Positions 27,012 to 36,322 of a DNA stretch of 64,000 nucleotides are shown here, piece by piece. The translations under genes and the position numbers were made by a program. How positions within the stretch are numbered: position 1 is the first letter of the stretch; the number at the start of each line of letters is the position of its first letter. Under the pieces are notes generated by a model. It worked only from the letters and a program-made list of their open reading frames with translations. It had not been told where the DNA came from and made no database searches. This DNA is from Pirellulales bacterium (GTDB lineage: Bacteria; Planctomycetota; Planctomycetia; Pirellulales; JACPPG01), in assembly GCA_035546535.1 (NCBI GenBank), contig DASZWQ010000033.1, forward strand, positions 1 to 64,000, given 5' to 3'.

Positions 27012-28796
27012 ATGTTCTTTACGCTCCCCTGGATGCTGGCGGGACTGGTAGGCGTGCCGGCACTGGCGGCCATCTATTGGCTGCGCAGCCGAGCCCAAGT
27101 GCGCGTGGTATCGAGCCTTTTCCTGTGGATCGACCAGCGCCGGCCGAAACAAGGAGGCCGGATCGTCGAGAAGATCCAAACGCCGCTGGCTTTTTTCCTC
27201 GAGCTGCTGGCGATCACGGCGATCGTGTTGGCCGCCGCGGGCTTTAGCTTCACGCGGTCGCAGTTCGCCCGGCCCATCGTGCTGGTGCTCGACGACTCGT
27301 ATTCGATGCAGGCCGGAAAGGACAAAAGTACGCGCGCGCGTGCCCGCGAGGCGCTTGTCAAGGAGTTCCAGCGGACCGCGTACGTCGCGCGCGTGGTGTT
27401 GGCCGGTTCGCAACCAAGACTACTCGGCGAGTCGATCCGCAACGCCGATCAATTGCAGGAGGCGCTCGAAGACTGGCGCTGTACGGCGCCCACGGCGGCG
27501 CTCGAGCCGGCCGTGGCGCTCGCCGCGGAAATCGGCGGCGAAACGGCGCGGATTCTCGTAATCAGCGACCATGAACCGCCCGAAGAGCTTACGCCCGGCA
27601 AAGTGCAATGGTGGGCTTTCGGACAGCCGCTATCGAATACCGCCATCACGGCAGCCGCCCGCGAACGGTCGAGCGGTGGCGAAACTGGCGAGGAAGATCG
27701 AACGCTGCTGGAGATTACCCATCTTGGCTCGACGGGCACGCGCGCAGGCCTCGTGCTCCAAGGGGCGAATCTCGGCGAGCCGCAGCGAAAGACATTGGAC
27801 CTGGGGGCCGGGGCTGCCAGCCGGTTGATCATGAGTTTCGTGTCCGGTTCGGCCGAGCTGCGCGCCAAGCTGAACGACGATGAGCTGGCGATCGACAACG
27901 AAGTGGTGCTGGTTTCGCCGCGCCGGGCGCCCGTGCGCGTGCAAATCGCGGTCGCCGAGGACGAGCGGGCAGGCGATAAGCTAAAGGGCGCGATCACGCG
28001 CGCCCTCGAGGCTGCCGGTCAGTCGCTGGTCGTCGACAGCCGCCCGCAGCTGATCATCGCCGACCGCGCTTCCGCACCCGATAGCGACGCCTGGCAGTTC
28101 GAGTTGCTCGGCGGGACCGATGCGGTCGCCTTCGAAGGGCCTTATGTCGTGGATCGTAGCCATCCGCTGACCGAAGGCTTGTCGCTCGAGGCGATCATCT
28201 GGTCGGCGGCCGAAAACAACGTGCCGCACGGAGTGCCGGTGATCACCGCCGGTAACCGCGTGCTGGTGGCGGACGAGGAGCATGCCTCGGGCAAGCACCA
28301 CGTGCAACTGGCCATCGACATGGAACTGTCGAATCTTGCTGACAGTCCGGAGTGGCCGATCCTGATCGCCAACCTGGTGCGTTGGCGCGCGGCGGCATTG
28401 CCGGGACCCGCGGCGACGAATCTGCAGCTCGGTCAATTGCTGCGTTTTACCCTAGTCGAGGAACCGACGCGCGACACCCAAGTGGTTGTGAAACGACCCG
28501 ACGGCAGCGAGCAAAGCGTTATTGCCGAAGGTAAGCGCCACGAAGTGCGGCCGGACCAGATAGGGCTATACAATGTTCGCGCCGGTGCGCAGCAGTTCGC
28601 CTTTGCCTGCAATGCGGTCAACGCCGACGAATCGAATCTGTTAGAGTGCGCTACCGGTCGCTGGGGAAGTTGGAATGATTCCGAAGTTTTTCAAGACCAG
28701 CACGTGCGGCTCGATTGGGTGTTTCTGCTCGTTGCCATCGGTTGCCTGGTGGCTCATCTGGTCGTTCTCTCGCGCAGCGGAGCACCAGGCTCATGA
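27012..28796 (+). CDS. BatA-like VWA domain membrane protein
   Basis: A 594-residue protein with the BatA N-terminus: FFTLPWMLAGLVGVPALAAIYWLRSRA, a second helix (LELLAITAIVLAAAGF) and a VWA domain whose metal site DDSYS lies at residues 94-98. The middle part carries beta-rich regions with an Ig-like pattern, a GATase-like segment with SLVVDSRPQLIIADRAS, and a final membrane helix near the C-terminus (WVFLLVAIGCLVAHLVVL). The domain order resembles planctomycetal and Bacteroidetes aerotolerance-type proteins. Its stop overlaps the next VWA gene (ATGA). Confidence 0.9.
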   Translation: MFFTLPWMLAGLVGVPALAAIYWLRSRAQVRVVSSLFLWIDQRRPKQGGRIVEKIQTPLAFFLELLAITAIVLAAAGFSFTRSQFARPIVLVLDDSYSMQAGKDKSTRARAREALVKEFQRTAYVARVVLAGSQPRLLGESIRNADQLQEALEDWRCTAPTAALEPAVALAAEIGGETARILVISDHEPPEELTPGKVQWWAFGQPLSNTAITAAARERSSGGETGEEDRTLLEITHLGSTGTRAGLVLQGANLGEPQRKTLDLGAGAASRLIMSFVSGSAELRAKLNDDELAIDNEVVLVSPRRAPVRVQIAVAEDERAGDKLKGAITRALEAAGQSLVVDSRPQLIIADRASAPDSDAWQFELLGGTDAVAFEGPYVVDRSHPLTEGLSLEAIIWSAAENNVPHGVPVITAGNRVLVADEEHASGKHHVQLAIDMELSNLADSPEWPILIANLVRWRAAALPGPAATNLQLGQLLRFTLVEEPTRDTQVVVKRPDGSEQSVIAEGKRHEVRPDQIGLYNVRAGAQQFAFACNAVNADESNLLECATGRWGSWNDSEVFQDQHVRLDWVFLLVAIGCLVAHLVVLSRSGAPGS

Positions 28797-31615
28797 CATT
28801 CACCTGGCCGTTCTGGCTGATTTTGATTATTCCGATCGTCGTCACCTTCTGGCTGCGGCCGCTGCGCACGCGCGGACTCACGATCCTGCACGCGATCACG
28901 CTGGGGCTTCTATTGTTGGCGCTGTGCGGCCTGAGCATCGTGCTGCCCAGCCGAAATGGTTGCATCGTGCTGGTCGCGGATCGCAGCTTGTCGATGCCCT
29001 CGGGCAGCCAGGACCAGCAGGCGGAAGCCGCGGAATTGCTCTATCGCGCGATGGGGGCCGGCGACGAGTTGGCGGTCGTGTCGTTTGGTCAGCGCGCCGC
29101 GGTGGAGCAGCCGCCGCAGCACGCGCGGTTCAGCGGCTTCATGAGCGACGTGGGTAACGAAGCCTCGAACCTGGCCGAAGGGCTGGAGCGAGCCATTTCC
29201 CTCATTCCGCGCGACAGCCCGGGACGCATCCTACTAATCTCCGACGGCAATACGACCGGCGGCGACGTGGCGGCAGCCGCCGCGCGCGCGGCCAGCGCCG
29301 GCGTCTCGATCGACTATCGTCCCCTCGGGCGGCAGGGAGTGGGCGACCTGGCGATCGATCACGTCGACGCACCGTCGTCCGTGGCGGCGGCCGAAGCGTT
29401 CATGATTTCCGGTTGGGTCGAAAGCCCACGCGCGCAAGAAGTTTCCTACGAGCTGGTATTCGGCGACCAGGTGTTGACCAAAGGAAAGCGCACCGTGCCG
29501 GCCGGGCGCAGCCGTTTAGTCTTCCGCGATAAGGCCGGCGACGCCGGTGCCCGCCAATACGTTTTGCGCGTGCGCGCGGCGGGTAACGACGACCAGGTTA
29601 TGGAAAACAATAGCGCCCGCTTCCTGGTGGGCGTCCGCGGTGCGAAGCCCTTGCTGTGTGTCAGCCCGGCCGGCTCGTCGCTGCCGGAATTGCTATCCGC
29701 GGGCGGGCTGAAGATCGATCGCCGACTGCCCGAGCAATGTGCCTGGTCGCTGGCCGATCTGGCCGGCTTCACGGCCGTGCTGATCGAAGACATTCCGGCC
29801 AGCAAGATCGGCACGGCAGGAATGGAAACGCTCGCCGCCTGGATCACCGAAGCCGGCGGCGGACTGTTGACGACCGGCGGTCGCAACGCTTACGGGACCG
29901 GCGGATACTTCAAAAGCGCGCTGGAACGCGTGCTGCCCGTCTCGATGGAGTTGCGTCGCGAACATCGCAAGTTGTCGCTGGCCATCGTCGTGGCGCTCGA
30001 TCGCAGCGGCAGCATGGCCATTCCCGTTCCGGGCGGCCGCTCGAAGATGGACCTGGCCGACCTGGCCACGGCCGAGGTTCTCAACCAACTCTCGGGCGCC
30101 GATCAGTTTGGCTGCCTGGCGGTCGATTCGATCTCTCACGAAATCGTCCCCTTGTCGGACCTGTCGGACACCGAGGCGATGCGGAACAAGATTCTCGGCA
30201 TCGATTCCGGCGGCGGCGGCATCTTCGTTTATGAGGCGCTACAGAAGGCCGCGGCGATGATCGCATCCGCCTCGGCAGGCACGCGGCACATCATTCTCTT
30301 TTCCGACGCCAACGACAGCGAAGAGCCCGGCGACTACATCAACCTGGTCGACCAGATCGTCAAGGCGGGCATCACGGTCAGCGTGATCGGTTTGGGGACC
30401 GAGCGCGATCGCGACTCCGAATTGCTCAAGGATATTGCTCGCCGCGGCGGTGGGCAGTGCATGTTCACCGAAGACGCCCACGAACTGCCGCGCTTGTTCG
30501 CGCAAGACACGTTCCTGGTGGCGCGCAGCTCATTTCTCGAAGATCCGACCACAGTGCGCACCACGGCGGGCATGATCGCGCTCACGGCGCAGCCCTGGGG
30601 CGAACTGCCGCAAGTCGGTGGTTACAACCTCTGCTACTTGCGACCCGAGGCAAATCTCGCCGCCGTCACCGTCGACGATTACCAGGCTCCGCTCGTGGCC
30701 ACCTGGCAAGCCGGGCTGGGACGCGTGTTGAGCTACACCGGGCAAGCCGATGGACAATACACCGGAGCGCTCGGTAAGTGGCCGCAAGTGGGCGAATTCT
30801 TTTCGTCGCTCGCCCGCTGGGTGAGCGCACAAGAGCAAGGCCTTGGGCCCGACATGCTGCTCACCCAGGAACTGCGTGGAGGCACGTGCCATGTCGAGTT
30901 GCACCTGGATAGCGAACGCGAGAAGACCCCCTTTGCCGCCGTGCCGCAATTGTCGGTGCTCTTGGGCAAGGAGGGCCAAAAGCCCGCCGCCGAGCACGTG
31001 CCGCTGCGTTGGACCACGGCGGACGTCCTTTCGGCCGACGTCCCGTTGCGTGGCGAGCAAACCTTGCTGACGAGCCTGGAACTACCGGGCATCGGTCGCG
31101 CGACGCTGCCCCCCGTCTGCCTCCCCTACTCGCCCGAGTTCGCGCCGCGGCCCGAGGGAGAAGGCCTACGCACGCTGGAACGCCTGGCACGTACGACCGG
31201 GGGCGTCGAGCGGATCAATCTGGCCGATGCCTGGGGCGATCTGCCGAAGCGACCGCGCTACGTGAACCTGGCTCCCTGGCTGTCGATGGCGGCCATGCTC
31301 TTGCTCTTGGCCGAAGTTCTGCAGCGGCGCACCGGGCTGCTTACCAGCGCCGTGCGCTTGTTGAAGATGCCGGCGCTTGTGCGCACGCGCGGCGAAGTCT
31401 CCGCGGATGGGACACCGACGGGGCGCGAGGCAGCGACTCCGGCCACGCGCCCGGCCGCGGTTCCGCTGCGCACCGCGCCAGTCGCGCGCGCAGCAGCGCC
31501 GAGTGCCGAAGCGCCGGCAGCGCCCGCGCCGCAACCGCCGCCGGCCAGCGACGAGAAAGTGATCGACGCGCTGAGCGAAGCGCGCCAACGCGCCGCGCGG
31601 CGGACGCAACGGTAG
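28793..31615 (+). CDS. Large membrane protein with two VWA domains and a GATase-like domain
   Basis: A 940-residue protein beginning with two membrane helices (FWLILIIPIVVTFWL and ITLGLLLLALCGLSIVL). A first VWA domain has the metal site DRSLS at residues 63-67, followed by a GATase-like segment (about 285-385, MKPLL-type strand then ITEAGGGLLTTGGRNAYG). A second VWA domain starts at the site DRSGS (403-407). A C-terminal part of about 300 residues ends in a helix (PWLSMAAMLLLLAEVLQRR) and an Ala/Pro-rich cytoplasmic tail. Two separate metal-dependent VWA domains in one chain are unusual. Coupled to the BatA-like gene by ATGA; the last gene of the operon. Confidence 0.9.
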   Translation: MTFTWPFWLILIIPIVVTFWLRPLRTRGLTILHAITLGLLLLALCGLSIVLPSRNGCIVLVADRSLSMPSGSQDQQAEAAELLYRAMGAGDELAVVSFGQRAAVEQPPQHARFSGFMSDVGNEASNLAEGLERAISLIPRDSPGRILLISDGNTTGGDVAAAAARAASAGVSIDYRPLGRQGVGDLAIDHVDAPSSVAAAEAFMISGWVESPRAQEVSYELVFGDQVLTKGKRTVPAGRSRLVFRDKAGDAGARQYVLRVRAAGNDDQVMENNSARFLVGVRGAKPLLCVSPAGSSLPELLSAGGLKIDRRLPEQCAWSLADLAGFTAVLIEDIPASKIGTAGMETLAAWITEAGGGLLTTGGRNAYGTGGYFKSALERVLPVSMELRREHRKLSLAIVVALDRSGSMAIPVPGGRSKMDLADLATAEVLNQLSGADQFGCLAVDSISHEIVPLSDLSDTEAMRNKILGIDSGGGGIFVYEALQKAAAMIASASAGTRHIILFSDANDSEEPGDYINLVDQIVKAGITVSVIGLGTERDRDSELLKDIARRGGGQCMFTEDAHELPRLFAQDTFLVARSSFLEDPTTVRTTAGMIALTAQPWGELPQVGGYNLCYLRPEANLAAVTVDDYQAPLVATWQAGLGRVLSYTGQADGQYTGALGKWPQVGEFFSSLARWVSAQEQGLGPDMLLTQELRGGTCHVELHLDSEREKTPFAAVPQLSVLLGKEGQKPAAEHVPLRWTTADVLSADVPLRGEQTLLTSLELPGIGRATLPPVCLPYSPEFAPRPEGEGLRTLERLARTTGGVERINLADAWGDLPKRPRYVNLAPWLSMAAMLLLLAEVLQRRTGLLTSAVRLLKMPALVRTRGEVSADGTPTGREAATPATRPAAVPLRTAPVARAAAPSAEAPAAPAPQPPPASDEKVIDALSEARQRAARRTQR

Positions 31616-31683
31616 GTGTCGATGGATTGGCAAGTGGTGGGCACCGCCTTTTTCCAATCTCATTTCGCGATCGGATCCGTCTC

Positions 31684-31740
31684 AGCCCCGGCAGGGGTGC
31701 CATCGTGCAGCCGCGGGCGGTAAGCCCACGGATCGCTTTT
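31684..31740 (+). terminator. Dispersed hairpin element, probable terminator of the MoxR operon
   Basis: An AGCCCC-GGCAGGGG hairpin is followed by the stem CCGCGGGC (31711-31718) and GCCCACGG (31724-31731) with one mismatch, then ATCGCTTTT. This is a reasonable intrinsic terminator 95 bases after the operon's last stop, before the convergent putA gene. A sister copy of the sequence occurs at 41164-41210, so it is also a repeated element. Confidence 0.55.
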
Positions 31741-31796
31741 GCTTCAACAGTTACCGTGGACTCGCGTCTCCGCTGCGCGCCGATGCGAAAACGCCG

Positions 31797-34700
31797 TTAC
31801 GATTCTTCGATCGCGGGGGCGAAGCCGCGGCGCATGGTGTTTTCGGTCACCGTGCGCGGAACGACGAACTGCAGCAGGTATTCGCCGCCGCCGGCCTGGC
31901 TGCCGATGCCTGACATCTTGAATCCGCCGAACGGCTGCCGCGACACGAGCGCGCCGGTGATCGGCCGATTCAAGTACAAGTTGCCCACTAGCATCTCGCG
32001 CTGCGCGCGTTCCAAATGGGCGGGGCTGCGCGAGAAGATGCCGCCGGTCAGGGCATAGTCCGTCCCGTTGGCGATCGCGATCGCTTCGTCGAGATCCGCG
32101 GCGCGCAGCACGGCCAGCACCGGACCGAAGATCTCCTCCTGGGCGATGCGCGCCGTCGATGCCACGTCGGTAAAGATGTGCGGGCCGATGTAAAAGCCCT
32201 TTGCGGCCAGCTTGCCGACGTCGATCGCGAGCGCTTCGGTCGCTTCGCTGCGCCCGATCGCAACGTACTGCTGGATGCGCGCGAAGGCCTCGGCGTCGAT
32301 CACCGGCCCGACAGATGTCGCCGGATCGTCGGCCGGTCCGACCTTCAGGCTCCGTGTGGCCTCGATGAGGCGCGCGAGAAATTGGTCGTAGACCGCCGCG
32401 AGCACGATCACGCGCGAGCAGGCCGAGCACTTCTGCCCTTGATAACCGAAGGCACTTTTCACTACCCCTAACACCGCTTCGTCGAGATCGGCGTCGTCGT
32501 CGATGATGATCGCGTTCTTGCCTCCCATTTCCGCGATCACGCGCTTCACGCGCGGGCAGCCGGGGACGCCCGAGGTTTCGGCCGCGCGGCGATTGATGGC
32601 CAGCCCCACGCTGCGCGAGCCAGTGAACGCGATCACGGCCGTATCCGGATGCTCGACCAACGCCGCGCCGACCGTCTCGCCGCGGCCGGGCAGATAATTC
32701 AGCACGCCGGCCGGCAGTTGCAGCTCCTGAAAAATGTCGAACATGCGCGCCGCGACGACCGACGACTGCTCGGCCGGCTTTATCACCACGGTATTGCCGG
32801 TCACGAGCGCGGCCGTGGTCATGCCGGTGAGAATCGCCAGCGGAAAGTTCCACGGCGCGATCACGACCGCCACGCCGCGCGGCAAATGCAAGAAACGATT
32901 CTCCTCGCCGGGCATGTCGCGGCCTCGCTCCGACTGCAGGGCAATTCCCTGGCGGGCATAGAATTCACAAAAGTCGATGGCCTCGCAGACGTCGGCATCG
33001 GCTTCGCGCCATTGCTTGCCGCACTCGTACACTTCCCAAGCGGCCAGCTCGAAGCGCCGCTCGCGCATGATTGTCGCGACCCGGCGCAGATATTCGGCTC
33101 GTTCTTCAACGGGGCGGGCGCTCCAGGCCGGCAGGGCTTCGCGCGCGGCGGTCATGGCACGATCGGCTTCGGCGCGACCCGCTGCCGCCACGATGCCCAC
33201 GACCCGTTCCTTGTCCGAAGGGTCGATCGATAGTAATTGGTCGTTCGTCTCGACGGGCCGGCCGCCGATCCATAACGGATGAAACTGGCCGAACGCCGTA
33301 CGGACGCGGGACAACGCTTCGCTCATTGCCTGGCGATTTTCGGCCTTTGAGAAGTCCGCCAGCGGCTCGTTGCGAAACTCCGCGTCGTTGGTCGCGGCCG
33401 TGCCTTGCGGCAACGTATTCACCGTGACAGGTTGCACTTTTTCGGCGCGAGGGGAATCGAGGGGGGTCATCAGCAAAGTCTCCGGCGAGACGTTTTCGGC
33501 AAAGCTCGCTCTGAGGAAGGAATCGTTCGAAGTGTTTTCCAGCAGCCGTCGCACGAGATAGGCCATGCCGGGGATCAGCTCGCCATACGGCATGTAAATC
33601 CGCATGCGGTAGCCCAGATCGACGAGAACCTGCTTTTCGGGATCGCCCATGCCGTACAGCATCTGCAGCTCGAGTCCCGTTTCCGGCAGGCCCAGATGCC
33701 GCGCGACGGCCAACCCATGTGCCAGCGAGCGAATGTTGTGACTGCCCAGCGCCGGGCGCAGCAGCGTGTGGTTGGCCAGGAGGAAATCGGTCAGCCGTTC
33801 GTAGTTGGCGTCGGTCTCCCATTTGCGCTCGAAGACGGGCACCGGCCAATCGAGCTGCCGGGCCAGGACCGTCTCGTAGTCCCAATAGGCTCCCTTAACG
33901 AGCCGCACCCAGACGGGCGTGCCGCGGCGGCGGGCCCAGTCGGCCATCGTGCGCAAATCGGCTTCCGAGTCTTTCAGATAAGCCTGAATCACGATGCCCA
34001 CGTGCGGCGTGCCGCGGAATTCGTCCTCTTCCAGGATCTGGCGAAAGATCGTGAGCGTCAGGTCTTTGACCTTATACGATTCCATGTCGACGTTGACGAA
34101 CGCCCGGGCCTTGCGCGCGGCGCGCAGCAGAGTTCGCAAGCGGCGACCAGCGCGCTCGGCACTTCCCACCGGATCGATCGGGTCGAACTGGCTATCGAGC
34201 GCTGATAGTTTGACCGACACGTTCACGCGCGGCAGGTTGCCGCCGGCGTCACGATCGATCTGCGGCACCTCGGGCCAGGAATTGACCGTCGGCGCGATGC
34301 CGGCGATCAGATCGAGATACGCCTGCAGGTAATGATCGGCCTCCGCTTCGCTGGCCACGGCTTCGCCCAGGATGTCGAGCGTGAAGGCGCGTCGCAGCTT
34401 GCGTTCGCGCATGGCGGCGGCGAGCACTTCGCCGGCGTTGGTGCCGGCGATGAAGCGACGGGCGTGCGACAGCGCATTGCGGCGTGTGGCGATCGCCAGC
34501 GCGCGCCCGGCTAGCGACCGCGGCGTCGCCACGGACAAACCCAATCGTGCGGCGGCGGGCAGGAACCGCGCCACGTCGTCGAAGTATTCGTGCAGGTGGC
34601 GCGTCAACGACTCGCCCGAGTCGAGCATCGGCAGCACGTCCAGCAGGCGGAACATCTGCACCTTGACCGACTCGTCGCGCATGGCCCAGGCCATGATGCG

Positions 34701-34829
34701 GTCGTCCCACCAGCCGCGTTCGAGGATGTTCGGCCGCTGGTCGGCCAGGTGATCGAAGATGTGCCGGCCAATGCGCCGCGTCGAGGCTTCGATCGTCGCC
34801 AGGTCTTTATCGGTCAAAGGGGCAATCAA
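31797..34829 (-). CDS. putA: Bifunctional proline dehydrogenase / P5C dehydrogenase
   Basis: About 1010 residues, converting proline to glutamate in two steps. The N-terminal half is the FAD-dependent proline dehydrogenase barrel (LQMLYGMGDPEKQ, RIYMPYGELIPGMAYLVRR and RLLEN), the C-terminal half an aldehyde dehydrogenase with the NAD-binding loop region (VAVVIAPWNFPLAI), the EMGGKNAIIIDDDAD glutamate motif and the catalytic Cys in GQKCSAC. It lacks the ribbon-helix-helix DNA-binding domain of enterobacterial PutA and is of the short type A size, so it is not an autoregulator. I start at TTG 34829, six bases after AAGGA; TTG 34901 is possible but lacks a clear site. Convergent with the MoxR operon. 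Confidence 0.93.
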   Translation of the reverse strand: MIAPLTDKDLATIEASTRRIGRHIFDHLADQRPNILERGWWDDRIMAWAMRDESVKVQMFRLLDVLPMLDSGESLTRHLHEYFDDVARFLPAAARLGLSVATPRSLAGRALAIATRRNALSHARRFIAGTNAGEVLAAAMRERKLRRAFTLDILGEAVASEAEADHYLQAYLDLIAGIAPTVNSWPEVPQIDRDAGGNLPRVNVSVKLSALDSQFDPIDPVGSAERAGRRLRTLLRAARKARAFVNVDMESYKVKDLTLTIFRQILEEDEFRGTPHVGIVIQAYLKDSEADLRTMADWARRRGTPVWVRLVKGAYWDYETVLARQLDWPVPVFERKWETDANYERLTDFLLANHTLLRPALGSHNIRSLAHGLAVARHLGLPETGLELQMLYGMGDPEKQVLVDLGYRMRIYMPYGELIPGMAYLVRRLLENTSNDSFLRASFAENVSPETLLMTPLDSPRAEKVQPVTVNTLPQGTAATNDAEFRNEPLADFSKAENRQAMSEALSRVRTAFGQFHPLWIGGRPVETNDQLLSIDPSDKERVVGIVAAAGRAEADRAMTAAREALPAWSARPVEERAEYLRRVATIMRERRFELAAWEVYECGKQWREADADVCEAIDFCEFYARQGIALQSERGRDMPGEENRFLHLPRGVAVVIAPWNFPLAILTGMTTAALVTGNTVVIKPAEQSSVVAARMFDIFQELQLPAGVLNYLPGRGETVGAALVEHPDTAVIAFTGSRSVGLAINRRAAETSGVPGCPRVKRVIAEMGGKNAIIIDDDADLDEAVLGVVKSAFGYQGQKCSACSRVIVLAAVYDQFLARLIEATRSLKVGPADDPATSVGPVIDAEAFARIQQYVAIGRSEATEALAIDVGKLAAKGFYIGPHIFTDVASTARIAQEEIFGPVLAVLRAADLDEAIAIANGTDYALTGGIFSRSPAHLERAQREMLVGNLYLNRPITGALVSRQPFGGFKMSGIGSQAGGGEYLLQFVVPRTVTENTMRRGFAPAIEES

Positions 34830-34940
34830 CGCCGTTCCTTCACGTGCGGACAAGTGCTTTGGGCTGAAAGAATCGTATGCGGGCGCTAGCGTGCGCGGCA
34901 AATGTGCGGCGCCTCACGCGGGAAACGTCCGTCTGGGTGG

Positions 34941-34962
34941 CCCTGACAACTCGTTGTCAGGG
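34941..34962. repeat. Perfect 10-base-arm palindrome
   Basis: CCCTGACAAC, two bases, then GTTGTCAGGG: a 22-base perfect inverted repeat upstream of putA. A transcription factor site, a dispersed repeat or a small hairpin are all possible; no sister copy in the window was noticed. Confidence 0.6.
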
Positions 34963-35069
34963 CGCCGTAGGTGTTTCAGCGTAAACCAGCCTCGTCGTTC
35001 TGGCGGCACATGCGGCGCGGCGGACGTATTTCATAGTTGAAGTTGGGAAAACGTGCAGCCGAGACGGCC

Positions 35070-35121
35070 GCACCACAACTTGTTTCGCCTCGGAATCTTG
35101 TGGTGCAGGCGTCTCGCCTGC
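35070..35121 (+). repeat. Nested inverted repeats with GCAGGCG hairpin
   Basis: GCACCACAA at 35070-35078 pairs with TTGTGGTGC at 35098-35106, and the hairpin GCAGGCG-TCT-CGCCTGC follows at 35105-35121 with ATTTTTG after it. Structure typical of a dispersed repeat that may terminate transcription. It lies about 130 bases upstream of the SDR start. Confidence 0.5.
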
Positions 35122-35254
35122 ATTTTTGTGAGGATTAGAAAACCGAACAGCCGTGGCCTCTACGGCCCGCCCCCTTGCCTTGGACGCCTGCCGGCTCGAT
35201 AACTTTCCTACGCCGCATGCGGTGCGGTGGGTGCTGAATCAGGAAAGGTCGACC

Positions 35255-35992
35255 ATGTCAAAACGTCTAGCGGGTAAAACGGCTCTGGTAACCGGCGGTG
35301 GAACGGGCATCGGATTGGGCGTGGCCCTGGCCCTGGCCCACGAAGGGTGCCGCGTGGCGATCGCCGGGCGCCGGCGCGAGCCTCTCGAGGCCGCCTGCAA
35401 AGAGTTCACAGGGTCGCCCGCCATGAGCTGCCACCCGGTCGACGTGGGGGACCTGGCGAGCGTCGAGACCTTGTTCCGCTGGTCGATGGCCACGCTCGGG
35501 CCGCTCGATATCCTGGTCAATAGCGCTGGCGTGAATGTGCGCAAGCGCACGATGGCCGAGCTCAGTCCGGAGGACTGGGACAAGATGATGCGCATCAATG
35601 CCAGCGGCGCGTTCTACTGCATGCGCGCCGTGCTGCCCGAGATGCGCTCACAGCGCAATGGCTTGATCGTGAATATTTCGTCGATCGCGGGCATTCGCTC
35701 GTCGCTGTTGGGGGGCGTCGGCTACACGGCATCAAAATTCGCCATGACCGGGCTAGGGACGACCGTGGGGCGCGAAGAGGCGACGCACCATATCCGCGTC
35801 ACGAATGTCTATCCGGGCGAGGTCGAGACACCGATTTTGGACAATCGCCCGGTGCCGGTCAGCGCCGAGCATCGCGCGCGAATCTTGCAGCCTGATGACG
35901 TGGCGGCGGCCGTCTTGATGGTGGCCTGCCTGCCGCCGCGGGCGCACGTGACGGACCTGGTAATCAAGCCGACGAGCCAGGATTTCGCGTAA
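35255..35992 (+). CDS. SDR-family oxidoreductase
   Basis: A 245-residue short-chain dehydrogenase. The cofactor motif GGGTGIG lies near residues 15-21, the NSAGVNV strand motif follows, and the catalytic Ser (ISSIAGIRS region) and Tyr-Lys pair YTASK are present, with the family-typical TNVYPGEVETPIL after it. The ATG at 35255 has AGGAAAGG six bases before it; the frame is open upstream to 35153 through sequence with no family similarity. NAD(P) preference is not certain; the RR pair after the second strand (IAGRRREPLEA) suggests NADP. Substrate unknown. It stands alone. Confidence 0.9.
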   Translation: MSKRLAGKTALVTGGGTGIGLGVALALAHEGCRVAIAGRRREPLEAACKEFTGSPAMSCHPVDVGDLASVETLFRWSMATLGPLDILVNSAGVNVRKRTMAELSPEDWDKMMRINASGAFYCMRAVLPEMRSQRNGLIVNISSIAGIRSSLLGGVGYTASKFAMTGLGTTVGREEATHHIRVTNVYPGEVETPILDNRPVPVSAEHRARILQPDDVAAAVLMVACLPPRAHVTDLVIKPTSQDFA

Positions 35993-36322
35993 GCGGACGC
36001 TCTTCCGTCGTATTTCGGCGGTTTGAGGATCTTCATTCGTTGGCACTCGGGTCTTCTCTGAGCGTTCACTGGTGGACGAGCCACCGACGGCACCGGAATC
36101 GGAATCGGCCAGAACGAGATTCTTTTCTGCTGGATTACAGTTCCGGCGCGCGGCAGAATGGGCTTGTGGCGCGGCGGCGCTCAGGGCAAGATTTCGGGGA
36201 CGCCCGACGTTTTCACCCTGCCCTCTCCCCGCTCGGGGAGAGGGAAACTTCATTCTCGCAACTGCCTGGCGAAAAACGGGAGGCAGCATCGCGAATCGGG
36301 ACGAACGAAGGGGGGACATCGC
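35993..36322. other. Intergenic region with one dispersed palindrome
   Basis: 330 bases between the SDR gene and the secreted protein gene. It contains the CCCTCTCCCC-GCTC-GGGGAGAGGG palindrome at 36221-36244 and no other structure I can support. The downstream frame is open to 36158 but that part reads through the palindrome and is not coding. Confidence 0.5.
36221..36244. repeat. CCCTCTCCC/GGGAGAGGG palindrome
   Basis: A perfect 10-base-arm inverted repeat with a four-base loop (GCTC), about 80 bases upstream of the 36323 gene. Same family as 133-155 and the pair at 37394-37488. Confidence 0.7.

Larger units (their letters stand above)
34830..35254. other. Divergent intergenic region with palindromes
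   Basis: 425 bases between putA (minus) and the SDR gene (plus). It contains a perfect palindrome CCCTGACAAC-TC-GTTGTCAGGG at 34941-34962. A second structure at 35070-35121 pairs GCACCACAA with TTGTGGTGC and then carries the perfect hairpin GCAGGCG-TCT-CGCCTGC with a T-run after it. Both are of the short palindrome type repeated in planctomycete genomes. Promoters for the two flanking genes must lie here but I could not name them. Confidence 0.6.
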
